A stretch of 64,000 nucleotides of DNA, from contig NZ_JXST01000010.1 of the NCBI RefSeq assembly GCF_000878195.1, positions 84,936 through 148,935 of the forward strand. The letters are read 5' to 3'. The translations under genes and the position numbers were made by a program. This DNA is from Mycolicibacterium llatzerense. GTDB taxonomy: Bacteria; Actinomycetota; Actinomycetes; Mycobacteriales; Mycobacteriaceae. The notes beneath the pieces are model-generated. The model saw only the letters and a list, made by a program, of their open reading frames with translations, was not told where the DNA came from and searched no databases. This document shows positions 54,176 to 63,252 of this stretch, one piece after another (within the stretch, counting starts at the first letter, position 1; each line of letters opens with the position of its first letter).

Positions 54176-55347
54176 CCACATTCGAGACGTGCACCACCGA
54201 GAACTATCGAGAGCTGCTCAGCGAGGTCTTCGACGAGCGGGTCCGCGACTGGACCGCGGAAGCTGAAGAATCCGAACGCTTTCCGCGCAAGCTCATCGAA
54301 TACCTGGGCCAGTCCGAGGTTTTCGCCGCCAAGTGGGGCGAGCGCCAGCATCCGGATGTGGCCAAGGTGTTCGCGCTCGCCGAGCAACTGGGCAAGCTCG
54401 GGTCCGCGGGAATCGGCGTGGGAGTCAGCCTGCACGACTCGGCCATCGCAATCCTGCGCCGATTCGGCAAATCCGACTATCTGCGCGATATCACCGAGCA
54501 GGCCATCCGGGGCGACGCCGTGTTGTGCATCGGCGCGTCGGAAGAGTCCGGCGGCTCGGATCTGCAGATCGTCGAGACCGAAGTCGTCTCCGCGCGTGGA
54601 GGTTTCGAGGTCCGCGGCATCAAGAAGTTCGTGTCGCTGTCCCCCATCGCCGATCACATCATGGTGGTCGCCCGCAGCGTCGACCACGATCCGGGCAGCC
54701 GCCACGGCAGCGTGGTGGTGGTTGCCGTGCCGACCGCCCAAGTCGACGTCCAGACGCCCTACCGCAAGGTGGGTGCCGGTCCGCTCGACACTGCGGCAGT
54801 CCACATCGACACGTGGGTGCCCGCGGAAGCGTTGGTGGCGCGCGCAGGCACCGGCCTCGCCGCCATCTCCTGGGGCTTGGCACAGGAGCGGCTGTCGATC
54901 GCCGGTCAGATCGAGGCCAACTGCCGCAGGATCATCGGAATTACGTTGGCCCGCATGATGAAACGGCGCCAGTTCGGCCATACCTTGTACGAACATCAAG
55001 CCCTACGGATGCGACTGGCCGACCTGCAGGCCCGAGTCGACCTGTTGCGCTACGGATTGGCGGGGCTTGCCGCGCAGGGACGCATGGACTTGCGCGCGGC
55101 CGCGGCCATCAAGGTCACCGCGGCACGGCTCGGCGTCGAGGTCGTTGACGAGTGCATGCACATCTTCGGCGGTGCCGGATATCTCGTGGACGAGACACCG
55201 TTGGGTCGGTGGTGGCGCGACATGAAACTCGCGCGGGTCGGCGGCGGCACCGACGAGGTGCTCTGGGAACTGGTGGCGGCGGGCATGCGACCCGACTACG
55301 AGGGCTACGACGCGGTGATTGCGTCACCAGCCGGGTTCATCGCTTGA
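54172..55347 (+). CDS. mbtN: Acyl-ACP dehydrogenase MbtN (FadE14)
   Basis: The 391-residue acyl-CoA-dehydrogenase-fold protein has [13 protein letters not shown] and [23 protein letters not shown] in the expected places. In mycobactin synthesis it introduces the cis double bond into the MbtL-bound acyl chain. It is the last gene of the iron-regulated operon and overlaps the convergent yceI gene by 11 bp. Confidence 0.9.
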   Translation: MTTFETCTTENYRELLSEVFDERVRDWTAEAEESERFPRKLIEYLGQSEVFAAKWGERQHPDVAKVFALAEQLGKLGSAGIGVGVSLHDSAIAILRRFGKSDYLRDITEQAIRGDAVLCIGASEESGGSDLQIVETEVVSARGGFEVRGIKKFVSLSPIADHIMVVARSVDHDPGSRHGSVVVVAVPTAQVDVQTPYRKVGAGPLDTAAVHIDTWVPAEALVARAGTGLAAISWGLAQERLSIAGQIEANCRRIIGITLARMMKRRQFGHTLYEHQALRMRLADLQARVDLLRYGLAGLAAQGRMDLRAAAAIKVTAARLGVEVVDECMHIFGGAGYLVDETPLGRWWRDMKLARVGGGTDEVLWELVAAGMRPDYEGYDAVIASPAGFIA

Positions 55348-56029
55348 CGAGGTTCACCAGGAATTCGATGGTGACGATCGGATCGACGGCGAGCAGTCCC
55401 GCCGGCGGCGCCGGCGGGATGATGCCGTAATCGGCGAAGGTGACCGGGATTTGCCCGACGGCAACAACTCCACTACCCGACCGCTGCACTTCCAGCCGTA
55501 CAGCCACCTGCCGGGCGACGCCCTTGAGCGTGAGTTGCGCCGACACCTCCTGAGTCGTGGGCGTGCCGTCCCCGGCGATGGATGACAGGTTGACCGGATC
55601 GAGCACAGCGAGCTTTGCCGTCGGGAACTGGGCGGCGTCCATCACGTCGGTGCTGCGGAACTTGTCATCGCGGCCGCGGTGCGGTGACTGGATCGTCCCG
55701 ACGTCGACGACGAAGCTCGCTGACTGCAAGGTGCCGCCCGCGACGGTGGCGTCGCCCCGCACCGCATTGGTCCGCCCGGTGACGGTCACGGTCTCCCACA
55801 ACAGTTGTTGCCTGGCTCGGTAACCGGCCTGAGAGCGGTTGGCCTCATCATCGGGACCCGCGGCCACGACCCACTTGCCGTCGAGGTTTGTGGTAGCCGG
55901 ACGAAGCGTCGATGGCAGAGTCAGGACCGGCGCCGGCATGCCTTCCATCTGGGTTCGGTAGAACCACGGTCCGGCGCACACCCCTACGACGGCGAGCACT
56001 GTCAGCGCCAGCAGAAGCCTTTTTGCCAC
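55337..56029 (-). CDS. YceI-family lipid-binding protein
   Basis: The 230-residue protein has an N-terminal membrane anchor/signal ([18 protein letters not shown]) and a YceI lipocalin-like barrel: [26 protein letters not shown] and [14 protein letters not shown]. YceI proteins bind polyisoprenoids or other lipids. The GTG start has GAGGGA unusually close. It follows mbtK by 28 nt and may share its iron-controlled promoter. Confidence 0.83.
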   Translation of the reverse strand: MAKRLLLALTVLAVVGVCAGPWFYRTQMEGMPAPVLTLPSTLRPATTNLDGKWVVAAGPDDEANRSQAGYRARQQLLWETVTVTGRTNAVRGDATVAGGTLQSASFVVDVGTIQSPHRGRDDKFRSTDVMDAAQFPTAKLAVLDPVNLSSIAGDGTPTTQEVSAQLTLKGVARQVAVRLEVQRSGSGVVAVGQIPVTFADYGIIPPAPPAGLLAVDPIVTIEFLVNLVKR

Positions 56030-56057
56030 TCCCTCTATATACAGGGCGGGTCGGACG

Positions 56058-56666
56058 TCAGGTGGCTGGGCGCGCCAGCGCGTACAGCGCCATCCTGCGG
56101 TTCGCCATGTCGTGTTCACCGAGAAATTCGCAACCGGCGTGCTCGCACAGCCGCCGCGCGCCGGAGTTGCGGTGGTCGGGATCGAACATCACCCGACGGC
56201 ACGACGGCACCAAGTCGAACAGACTCGCCAATACCTGAGGCAGCAACATCGGCGCCAGGCCCCGGTTCACAAAGCGCTCATCCGCGATCGCGGCGTGCAG
56301 TCCCAAATCATAGGGATCGGCGTCGTATCGAGGCGCGATGGAATCCTTGGCGGCCCAGTACAGCTCGAGATAGCCCATGGCTTTGTCCTGGTAGCTCACC
56401 AACAACGGTCGCGAATACTCACCGTCGAGCTGCGCCTGAAGGTGCCGCCGCCACCATTGCGGAGGTCGGTCGTACTCCCAGGCCTCTGCCAGATGCGGCC
56501 GATTCATCCATTCGGACAACAGCTCAGCATCGGCTTCGGCGTCGACCAGACGCACTGCCCACGGAGCCACCAGCTGCGGAACGGGTGGTGCACCCACCGC
56601 GCGCACTTCAGCGGACAGCGACGTCAACTCGCGCGGCAGCACCGGCCCCTGATCAATCTCGGTCAT
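56058..56666 (-). CDS. mbtK: Lysine N-acyltransferase MbtK
   Basis: The 202-residue GNAT-like enzyme transfers the acyl chain from MbtL to the epsilon amine of (N-hydroxy)lysine in mycobactin. [29 protein letters not shown] and the ending [11 protein letters not shown] are typical. In M. tuberculosis the homologue is Rv1347c, also divergent and next to mbtN. An IdeR box lies 26 bp upstream of the start. Confidence 0.92.
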   Translation of the reverse strand: MTEIDQGPVLPRELTSLSAEVRAVGAPPVPQLVAPWAVRLVDAEADAELLSEWMNRPHLAEAWEYDRPPQWWRRHLQAQLDGEYSRPLLVSYQDKAMGYLELYWAAKDSIAPRYDADPYDLGLHAAIADERFVNRGLAPMLLPQVLASLFDLVPSCRRVMFDPDHRNSGARRLCEHAGCEFLGEHDMANRRMALYALARPAT

Positions 56667-56692
56667 TTCAGCGGCGAGCCTACCGGATTGAT

Positions 56693-56711
56693 TTAGGTTA
56701 GGTTTGCCTAC
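56693..56711. promoter_or_regulatory. IdeR-type iron box upstream of mbtK
   Basis: TTAGGTTAGGTTTGCCTAC matches the IdeR consensus at 16 of 19 positions, the left half perfectly. It lies between mbtK (minus) and the hemophore-like gene (plus, 194 bp away) and most likely represses mbtK. Confidence 0.75.
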
Positions 56712-56904
56712 ATCGCGGCGTGTGTCGCCTGGCATCCACTGAACGCCGAAGGTTGTCGTCGGTTCGCCCAGCACACCCGACAGAGCTCGCGGAATGCGCA
56801 AACGGCCCCTGTAACGCTCAGGCACAACAGGTCGATAGAGCTGCTAACGTAGTCATCAATCACTTTGGTCGCATCAGTTAGCTGGTGCGGGAGGGGAACA
56901 CACC

Positions 56905-57237
56905 ATGTCTTTCACCACTCGGATGATGGTCGGCGCGGGTTCTGCATTGGTCGCTGTCATGGCCAGCGGCGCTGTCGCCACCGCTCAGCCGGACCCCACC
57001 GCGATCATGTACTCGACCTGCACCTACCCGCAGGTGATCGCCGCGCTGACCGCGCTCGACCCGGGTGCCGCCGCTGAGCTGCAGGCCAACCCGATCGGCG
57101 TCGGCTACCTGCACCAGCTGATCGCCTCCGGTCCGCAGCAGCGCAAGGCGCTGATCACGCGTGCGTACAACACCCCGGGTGCCGCTGGGTACACCGACCT
57201 GGTGCTGAACGTCGCGAACACCTGCAACAACTTCTGA
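56905..57237 (+). CDS. Secreted hemophore-related protein
   Basis: The 110-residue protein has a signal peptide ending at VATA-QP and a mature helical domain with C39 and C107, plus CTYPQVIAALTALDP and NPIGVGYLHQLI, matching the mycobacterial hemophore-related family (Rv0203 type). Such proteins bind heme outside the cell. Its place beside mycobactin genes fits an iron-uptake role. Confidence 0.85.
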   Translation: MSFTTRMMVGAGSALVAVMASGAVATAQPDPTAIMYSTCTYPQVIAALTALDPGAAAELQANPIGVGYLHQLIASGPQQRKALITRAYNTPGAAGYTDLVLNVANTCNNF

Positions 57238-57251
57238 TCCCAGAAGCCAAG

Positions 57252-57289
57252 ACAACGCAGCTCAATCCTTCGGGATTGAGCTGCGTTGT
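57252..57289. terminator. 17-bp perfect hairpin with UUCG loop
   Basis: ACAACGCAGCTCAATCC and its exact complement close a TTCG tetraloop with the stabilising C-G pair. It lies 15 bp after the hemophore-like gene and before the convergent gene at 57315-57938, so it can end both transcripts. Confidence 0.85.
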
Positions 57290-57314
57290 GCTTTCTGCGG
57301 GTAGCCGCCGATAG

Positions 57315-57938
57315 TCAGAATCCGCGGTTCGACCCTCGGACGGCGGCGACGGCCTCGTCGGGTCCGGTGAAGGTCACTTGCGCGGGCCCACGGCCTGCCG
57401 CGAAGAGCAGCAGCTCGCCGGGTGCGCCGGTCACCGTCACCTCCGCGCCGCGGCCGGCGGCGGCCAGGCGACGGCCCTCGGGGGTCACCAGCACGATCCG
57501 TGCCGGCGCGTTCTTGATCCCCATACGCGCCATGTTCGCCACCTGTCCGGCCAATGCGGACACCAGTCGGTCATCGAGCTCCCGCGGCTCCCAGGCCGGC
57601 CCCGCCCGGCGGACGTCCTCGTTGTGAATGAACATCTCGGCGACGTTGACGAACGGGTCGAGCAGTTTGAACGGCGAGTACAGCGGTGGGCCGGCGGCAA
57701 TCATGTCGACCAGCTTTTCCCAGTCGGTGGCTGCGGTCACCTGCGCCTGAACCCGGTCGGTGTACCCGGCCAGCTGCGGCACCAGAATTCCGGGCGCGGC
57801 ATCGAGCCGTCGTTCCCGCACCACCAGATGCGCGGCCAGATCACGGGCTGTCCATCCTTCGCACAATGTGGGTGCATCGGGCCCGTGCTCGCGCAGGGAT
57901 TCGACGAGGGCGGCGCGTTCCCGCCGGGCGGCTGTCAT
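57315..57938 (-). CDS. TIGR03085-type MDMPI/DinB-like metal-binding protein
   Basis: The 207-residue protein has the mycothiol-dependent maleylpyruvate-isomerase N-terminal pattern: LCEGWTARDLAAHLVVRERR with its metal-ligand His and FIHNEDVRRA. The C-terminal domain is an all-beta unit (ARIVLVTPEGRRLAAAGRG). Members occur widely in actinobacteria, and their substrates are mostly unknown. Confidence 0.85.
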   Translation of the reverse strand: MTAARRERAALVESLREHGPDAPTLCEGWTARDLAAHLVVRERRLDAAPGILVPQLAGYTDRVQAQVTAATDWEKLVDMIAAGPPLYSPFKLLDPFVNVAEMFIHNEDVRRAGPAWEPRELDDRLVSALAGQVANMARMGIKNAPARIVLVTPEGRRLAAAGRGAEVTVTGAPGELLLFAAGRGPAQVTFTGPDEAVAAVRGSNRGF

Positions 57939-58204
57939 ACGCTGAGTCTAGGTCGGGCGACGATCAAGCGGCGCGGCACGAGCTGCGTTGAGGAATGCGC
58001 AAATCCCAATAGGTCGGACGCTCTTGCTCCAGCATTGCGATGTGGGTCACCGTCGCCGGGCAAACGCCAGGTGAACGATCGCGACGTGGTTACAGATGAG
58101 TACCCATCCATGCACCAGGGGCCACACGACCCTCATTACTAACTATGGTCACAAAAGCCCCTCACTGGCGTACGAGCGCCGCCCGCCATCCGAAAGGTGT
58201 GACC

Positions 58205-59641
58205 GTGTCGCCGCGTCCTCGCATTGCATCGGTGGCTTTGACGGCCGCCGTCGTCCTCGGCGGAGCGGTCGGCATCGCGCCACCCCGCGCAGCTGCCGAT
58301 CCGTGCACCGGCCCCAACGCGGGTGTCCTGCCGCCGAACGGGGTGCCGTCGAGCGGCGTCATGCGGCCAACGTCGGGCGGCCATCGACCGAGCAATGCGA
58401 TCGACAAGGCCCCGCTGCCGACTCTGGGCAAGCTGTCCCGATCACTGCTCAGCGCCTTCACCAAGGGCACCGTGCAACAGCAGGCCGGAGTGCTGCCCGG
58501 TACACCTCGGGTGCCGCAGCCGCCGGTCCAACAACGCGCGGCCCAGCCCGCTCCGGCCGCTACGCAACCCCAACCCGCAGCAGCACCCGCACCGCCCATC
58601 GACGCAGGTACTACGTCCCTCGTCGGGTGGGTGACCGGCGACCAGAGTGCGGGCGGCGACACCCTGCAACGGTTCGGCATCTCCGGCACCGACCTCGGCA
58701 TCATGTGGGACAACGGCGACCCGGTGAACAACCAGGTGCTGATGATGTTCGGTGACACGTACGGCTACTGCGCCACCCCGAACCAGCAGTGGCGCTACAA
58801 CACCATGGTGCGCACCAGCGACCGCACGCTGTCGGGCGGTGTCCACATCCCACCCGGCTCGGTGACGAACCCCTATTCAGGCTCACCCGAGTGGCAGCCG
58901 AACCTGGCCAAGCAGACCATCCCCACCATCCGCTGGGCGCCCGTCGAGAAGGGCATCATCCCGACTTCCGGTGTCTCCGTGGGCAAGACGCAGTACGCCA
59001 GTTTCATGTCGATCAAGAACTGGGACAGCGCCGGCCAGTGGACGACGAACTACTCGGCGATCGCCGTCTCCAATGACAACGGCCAGAACTGGGGCGTGTA
59101 CCCGAGCAGTGTCCGGCCGATGGCGCCGGACAGCGTGTCGCGAGTTGCCTTCATGCCCGGCAACGAGAATTTTCAGCAGGGCGCGTTCCTGAAGGGCAGC
59201 GACGGCTACATCTATTCGTACGGAACCCCTTCTGGCCGAATCGGAAACGCATATGTGTCCCGGGTCCCGCAGAACCTGTTGCCCGACATGAGCAAGTACG
59301 AGTACTGGAACAACGAAAGCCAGTCGTGGGTGCCCAACAACCCCGGCGCAGCCTCACCGATCATTCCCGGCCCGGTCGGTGAGATGTCGGTGCAGTACAA
59401 CACCTACCTCAAGCAGTACCTGGTGATGTACTGCAACAACCTGTCCGACGTGGTGATCCGTACCGCACCGACACCGCAAGGACCTTGGGGCCCAGAGCAA
59501 TTGGTGGTGTCGTCACAGCAGTTCCCCGGCGGCGTCTACGCGCCGTACCTGCATCCGTGGTCCAACGGTCGCGATCTGTACTTCACTCTGTCACTGTGGT
59601 CGGCGTACAACGTGATGCTGCTGCACACCGTACTGCCCTGA
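58205..59641 (+). CDS. Secreted DUF4185/GH183-like endo-arabinanase candidate
   Basis: The 478-residue protein has a signal peptide ending at PRAAA-DP, a Pro/Gln-rich linker (about residues 90-135) and a five-bladed-propeller-like DUF4185 domain with GDTYGYC, SFMSIKNWD and MSVQYNTYLKQYLVMY. DUF4185 proteins of mycobacteria were shown to be endo-D-arabinanases (family GH183) that cut arabinogalactan and LAM. GTG at 58205 has AAAGG seven bases upstream and is preferred to the ATG at 58145. Confidence 0.82.
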   Translation: MSPRPRIASVALTAAVVLGGAVGIAPPRAAADPCTGPNAGVLPPNGVPSSGVMRPTSGGHRPSNAIDKAPLPTLGKLSRSLLSAFTKGTVQQQAGVLPGTPRVPQPPVQQRAAQPAPAATQPQPAAAPAPPIDAGTTSLVGWVTGDQSAGGDTLQRFGISGTDLGIMWDNGDPVNNQVLMMFGDTYGYCATPNQQWRYNTMVRTSDRTLSGGVHIPPGSVTNPYSGSPEWQPNLAKQTIPTIRWAPVEKGIIPTSGVSVGKTQYASFMSIKNWDSAGQWTTNYSAIAVSNDNGQNWGVYPSSVRPMAPDSVSRVAFMPGNENFQQGAFLKGSDGYIYSYGTPSGRIGNAYVSRVPQNLLPDMSKYEYWNNESQSWVPNNPGAASPIIPGPVGEMSVQYNTYLKQYLVMYCNNLSDVVIRTAPTPQGPWGPEQLVVSSQQFPGGVYAPYLHPWSNGRDLYFTLSLWSAYNVMLLHTVLP

Positions 59642-59719
59642 GTTCCGGAAGTCGGTGAGGGCCGCGGCGGCCCGGACCGGGTCCTGCAGCATCCACCAGT
59701 GCCCCAAGCCGTCGGGCAC
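59642..59719 (-). pseudogene. C-terminal remnant of an alpha/beta hydrolase
   Basis: On the minus strand a short frame reads VPDGLGHWWMLQDPVRAA, then AALTDF. This is the familiar ending of alpha/beta hydrolases with the catalytic His (GHWWM). No N-terminal part or nucleophile elbow precedes it; another gene begins in a different frame. It looks like a leftover after deletion. Confidence 0.55.
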
Positions 59720-59757
59720 GGTCGTCCGCGCGCGACCAGCTGCTCGCCCTCCCCCGG

Positions 59758-60375
59758 CTACGTCCGCGGTGGCGACGTGGCCGCCGGGCCCAATAGATCG
59801 GCGCTGTCGTTCGACGAGGTGCGTCGCCAGCGCCCGGACAGCGGCAACTCGCGCAACGACTCTCCGCCCACAGACCATCGTCGGGCCACGAAGCGGATGA
59901 CGGTCCGCACATAGCGGTTCGTCTCTGAGTACCAACGCCATTCGTACAGGCGACCGGCCTGCAGCCAGTGTGCGAGCGCTTCTGATTCGACGCCCTGCAA
60001 ATACGGCCGGACCCAGGTGACCATCACCCACGTCTGCACCGCCGCGTCGTCGGGAAGACGGAAGGTCCACTCGATCGGATCGTCACCGGCAATCATGGTG
60101 TGGCGCAACGCCGGCGGGGCCGGCTGCGTACCCTCGGACACGCCGAACAGCTGCACTGCGACGTTGTGAAATACCGCCGGCCCACCGACCTCGAACCGCA
60201 CCGTGTAGCCATCGGCCCCGTTGCGCTCGACGGAGAAGGCCGCCAATCCGCCGACCGCGACGTAGCGCGCGAACACCAACCCGCTGACGACCATGACCAC
60301 TCGGCGCACCGCCAGCAGCACCGTGAACGTCGCGACGGTCAGCGCGACGACACGCCACATCAGGTCCACGTGCAC
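59758..60375 (-). CDS. Membrane-anchored hypothetical protein
   Basis: The 205-residue protein starts at a GTG with an N-terminal hydrophobic region (VVALTVATFTVLLAV, then VVMVVSGLVFA) and a soluble domain with WTFRLPDDAAVQTWVMVTWV and Trp-rich WLQAGRLYEWRWYSETN. No family is recognised. The C terminus (SSNDSADLLGPAATSPPRT) runs up to the hydrolase remnant, so it may be altered by the same rearrangement. Confidence 0.6.
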   Translation of the reverse strand: MHVDLMWRVVALTVATFTVLLAVRRVVMVVSGLVFARYVAVGGLAAFSVERNGADGYTVRFEVGGPAVFHNVAVQLFGVSEGTQPAPPALRHTMIAGDDPIEWTFRLPDDAAVQTWVMVTWVRPYLQGVESEALAHWLQAGRLYEWRWYSETNRYVRTVIRFVARRWSVGGESLRELPLSGRWRRTSSNDSADLLGPAATSPPRT

Positions 60376-60424
60376 AGACTGTCAGAGCGTCAGCGACACG
60401 TCATGGCAATCACCGACGTGCCAC

Positions 60425-61447
60425 TCAATCCGCCGCCTTCGCCTTCTCCAGCTCGCGCAGGACAGACAGCGACAGGAAGGTCATCGGTCCCGCGTCCTTG
60501 AACTTGCCACCGGCGTTGCCCGCGATGCCGCCCTCGACGGCGAGGTCGCTGATCAGGTCGAGTTTGAGCTGCGGGCTGCCCTCGCTGAAGTCGAGATCAG
60601 CCAGATCCACCCACACAATGTTGGGCCGCGTGGTGGATTCGTAGACGTAGCGCCTGTTGGTCAGGTCCAGCACTACCTGCCAGATGGTCTGCGAGGCGTC
60701 GGGCTTGCCCGGATCCGGAATCCGGAAGGGCTGGGCGGCATTTCGGATCACCGAGAACATGCCCGCGATCGCTTCCACCTGGCTGGACGGTGTGGGCAGG
60801 CGGCCGGCGTAGTAGGTGGCCCGCGCGAACCTATCGGAGGCCAACGTGGAACCCGGCAACGGCTCGGAGCCGCCGAGGCCCTCGAAGTTCTTCACCAACT
60901 CGAGCTGCTGATCGAAGGTGGGTGAGTTTGTCATCACCCGAAAGTCCTTGCTGTGGTAGACCTTCGGCTGACCGTCGAGGTACTCGATGATCGCCGAGTC
61001 GCCGGTGGCGTCATCGAGCGCCAGATGAATGGTGGGCGGATTGCCACCGGTGGGGTCGTCGAGTTGGACCACCTGCACGTTGGTCTCGCCGATCCACGCG
61101 ACCGCCTCGGCGACCGTTGCGAAGTTGTCCAGGAAGTACTGCAGCCAGATCGCCTGACTCAGCTGGGTTCGTGTGGCATCCGGTGTGCCGTAGGTGGATT
61201 CGGCCAGCCACAGCACGTGCCCGGCCAGTCCGGCCTCGTTGAGGCCGTCCACCGAAATGATGTCAAAGGCGGTGGCGATCACGCTGCCGTATTTCGAGGT
61301 CCAGGTCAGCTTGCCGGCGACCCCGTCGTCGCGGGTCACGCCGCGCGGCTGCTTCCACAAGTTGGTCATGAGGTCTCGATGGAAGTCCATGTTGCGGCCG
61401 ACCAGGACCGCGTCGCCGGCGTCAGGCCAGATCACTCGTGTGCACAC
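60425..61447 (-). CDS. Linear-amide C-N hydrolase (choloylglycine hydrolase/Ntn family)
   Basis: The GTG at 61447 is followed at once by TGC, giving M1-C2-T-R, so removal of Met exposes the nucleophile Cys. R18 and D21 (in GRNMD) match canonical bile-salt-hydrolase/penicillin-acylase numbering. The protein is 340 residues. Family members hydrolyse conjugated bile salts, penicillin V or N-acyl-homoserine lactones; the substrate here is unknown. There is no clear signal peptide. Confidence 0.85.
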   Translation of the reverse strand: MCTRVIWPDAGDAVLVGRNMDFHRDLMTNLWKQPRGVTRDDGVAGKLTWTSKYGSVIATAFDIISVDGLNEAGLAGHVLWLAESTYGTPDATRTQLSQAIWLQYFLDNFATVAEAVAWIGETNVQVVQLDDPTGGNPPTIHLALDDATGDSAIIEYLDGQPKVYHSKDFRVMTNSPTFDQQLELVKNFEGLGGSEPLPGSTLASDRFARATYYAGRLPTPSSQVEAIAGMFSVIRNAAQPFRIPDPGKPDASQTIWQVVLDLTNRRYVYESTTRPNIVWVDLADLDFSEGSPQLKLDLISDLAVEGGIAGNAGGKFKDAGPMTFLSLSVLRELEKAKAAD

Positions 61448-61643
61448 CGGAGCAAGCCTAACTTTCCCAGTCCGCCACAATCGCTGAGTTGTTTGCCAAA
61501 AATTGCGCCGTGCGAGTGGGATGCTCTTGAGATGGTTGCTTCCCACAGGGAACTCGCAGCTGAAACTACGGATCAGGAGGTCTCGCCACTCAACCGATGG
61601 TTTGCGGCCGTCGGTAGCTACTCGCCCTCCGAGAGGAAGAAAC

Positions 61644-62153
61644 ATGAACATGTTGCGTACTACGACGGCTGTGTTGATCCCTGCCTTGTTGCTGACGATG
61701 TCGTGTTCCTCAGGCGGCAAGAAGGCCGACGACTCCACCGCAGCCGTCACGACACTGCATTTCTACGAGCACGACACCGGACAGACCAGCGTGGATCTCG
61801 GAACTCCCGGGGAAGGCCCCGGCGACCAATTCATCTTCTCCGGCGACGTCTTCGATCGCCAAGGGGGCACGAAGCTCGGGCGGACGGCAGGGCAGTGCAC
61901 GACCGTCAGCGGAGACGCCACCGCCGGTGACGTCGCGTGCACCGAGACCTTCATCCTCGATGGCGGACAGATTTCGATCCAGATGCTGGCCGACCGAGCT
62001 GCCGTGTTCAGCAAGGGCGAAACCTTGCCCGTCTCGATCGTCGGAGGCAGCGGCAAGTACAACAAGGCCCGGGGTGACGGCACCGCTCAAGTGCCGCCCG
62101 AGGTGCCCAATCAGACCGACGCCAACTTCGTGCTGAACGTGGTGACAAACTAG
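61644..62153 (+). CDS. Lipoprotein with allene-oxide-cyclase-like barrel
   Basis: The 169-residue lipoprotein has GAGGAAG seven bases before ATG and a lipobox LTMSC. The mature domain has TLHFYEHDTGQ, FSGDVFDRQGGTKLGRTAGQCT and VSIVGGSGKYNKARGDG, the repeating pattern of the dirigent/allene-oxide-cyclase-like barrel. Function is unknown; small hydrophobic ligands are possible. Confidence 0.75.
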   Translation: MNMLRTTTAVLIPALLLTMSCSSGGKKADDSTAAVTTLHFYEHDTGQTSVDLGTPGEGPGDQFIFSGDVFDRQGGTKLGRTAGQCTTVSGDATAGDVACTETFILDGGQISIQMLADRAAVFSKGETLPVSIVGGSGKYNKARGDGTAQVPPEVPNQTDANFVLNVVTN

Positions 62154-62172
62154 GCGCCGAAGCGCACGGGCA

Positions 62173-62643
62173 CTAGGCCCAGCGGTTCGCCAGCAACTTG
62201 AAACTCGGCAGATCCTCCAGCGGCACCAGCGCCTCATAGATCCGCTGATACCCGGTGCTGGCGATCCGCCACGAACCGTCCTCGTCCTTGCGGTAGGTAT
62301 CCGAGTAATAGCCCGAGCCGCGGATCATCGCGTGCCCCGGCACGATCACGGTGTCCTCGAACACCCAGGAACCGTGCGCGGTGGTGTCGGAGTCGATGTC
62401 GATCTCCGGGTGGCTGGCGATGTGCGTCGTGATGATTCCGTTGTCGAGGTTCGTCCGCATGAAGTCGACGACGTCAGACCGGCCCTCGTAGTGCACCGGC
62501 TCACCCATCGCATGTGTGCCGTAGCGGGTCACGACATCTGCAGTGAGGCAATCCCCGAAGGTGTCCCACTCCTTGAGGTCCAAGGACCGAAAGTACCGGT
62601 ACTTGAGTCGCTGAATATCAGCGATCGCCGCCAAGTTGCTCAT
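62173..62643 (-). CDS. SnoaL-like (NTF2-fold) protein
   Basis: The 156-residue protein starts IADIQRLKYRYFRSLD and has GRSDVVDFM, HPEIDIDSDTTAHGSWVFED and GSGYYSDTYRK, the cone-shaped SnoaL_4 fold. Such proteins are ring cyclases, isomerases or dehydratases, or ligand-binding proteins. It is a single gene on its strand. Confidence 0.85.
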   Translation of the reverse strand: MSNLAAIADIQRLKYRYFRSLDLKEWDTFGDCLTADVVTRYGTHAMGEPVHYEGRSDVVDFMRTNLDNGIITTHIASHPEIDIDSDTTAHGSWVFEDTVIVPGHAMIRGSGYYSDTYRKDEDGSWRIASTGYQRIYEALVPLEDLPSFKLLANRWA

Positions 62644-62744
62644 GACGCGAGACTAGAACACGTTTCATTTTCTGTCACGAGAATGCGGAATGCGGCTCAC
62701 CACATGGTGGTATCAAAACTACGAAGCGTGTGGCACGGACGGGG

Positions 62745-62775
62745 TTGACCTCAACCTACGTTGAGGTTTTAGCGT
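62745..62775 (+). promoter_or_regulatory. MerR-type promoter/operator
   Basis: ACCTCAAC and GTTGAGGT form an 8-bp dyad around CTAC. TTGACC and TAGCGT stand as -35 and -10 with a 19-bp spacer that contains the dyad. This long-spacer arrangement is typical of MerR/SoxR-activated promoters. It is 8 bp before the ATG at 62783. The regulator is not in the window. Confidence 0.55.
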
Positions 62776-62782
62776 GGAGTGC

Positions 62783-63208
62783 ATGTCCTTCAAAGCACAC
62801 GAAATCGAGTTCATGAAGGCGGCAGACCTCGGGCGACTCGCCACCATCCAGCCCGACGGCACACCGCAGGTCAGCCCAGTGGGCTTCACCTACAACGAGG
62901 AACTGGGCACAATCGACATCTCGGGCTACCACATGACCAAGAGCCAAAAGTTCCGCAACCTCGCCCACCACGACAAGGTGGCCTTCGTCATCGACGACAT
63001 CGCCTCGCGCAACCCATGGCGGGTGCGTTGCCTGGAGATACGCGGCACCGCCCAACAGGCCATGACAGCGTCAGGACAACATGGCCCCGCAGGAGATGCC
63101 CTCGATTCCGCAATCATCCGCATCACGCCCCGTCGCATCATCAGCTTCGGCATCGACGACACCGATACCGAACCCCACCCGCTCAGAGCAGACATCCGTA
63201 ACGTCTGA
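62783..63208 (+). CDS. PPOX-class F420/flavin-dependent enzyme
   Basis: The 141-residue split-barrel protein has GRLATIQPDGTPQVSPVGF and TKSQKFRNLAHHDKVAFVIDD, typical of F420-binding PNPOx-like proteins. It probably reduces an unknown substrate with F420 or binds a flavin. ATG at 62783 has GGAG three to six bases upstream; a GTG at 62774 is less likely. It has a MerR-like promoter. Confidence 0.83.
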   Translation: MSFKAHEIEFMKAADLGRLATIQPDGTPQVSPVGFTYNEELGTIDISGYHMTKSQKFRNLAHHDKVAFVIDDIASRNPWRVRCLEIRGTAQQAMTASGQHGPAGDALDSAIIRITPRRIISFGIDDTDTEPHPLRADIRNV

Positions 63209-63252
63209 GACCAAGGGCCTGTGGGACAGACCAAACGAGGCGACCAAACGAA

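Noticed and set aside
61446..61470. IdeR-like sequence (AGTTAGGCTTGC) before the Ntn hydrolase
   Set aside because: Only about 12 of 19 consensus positions agree and the right half is missing, so it is not called an iron box.
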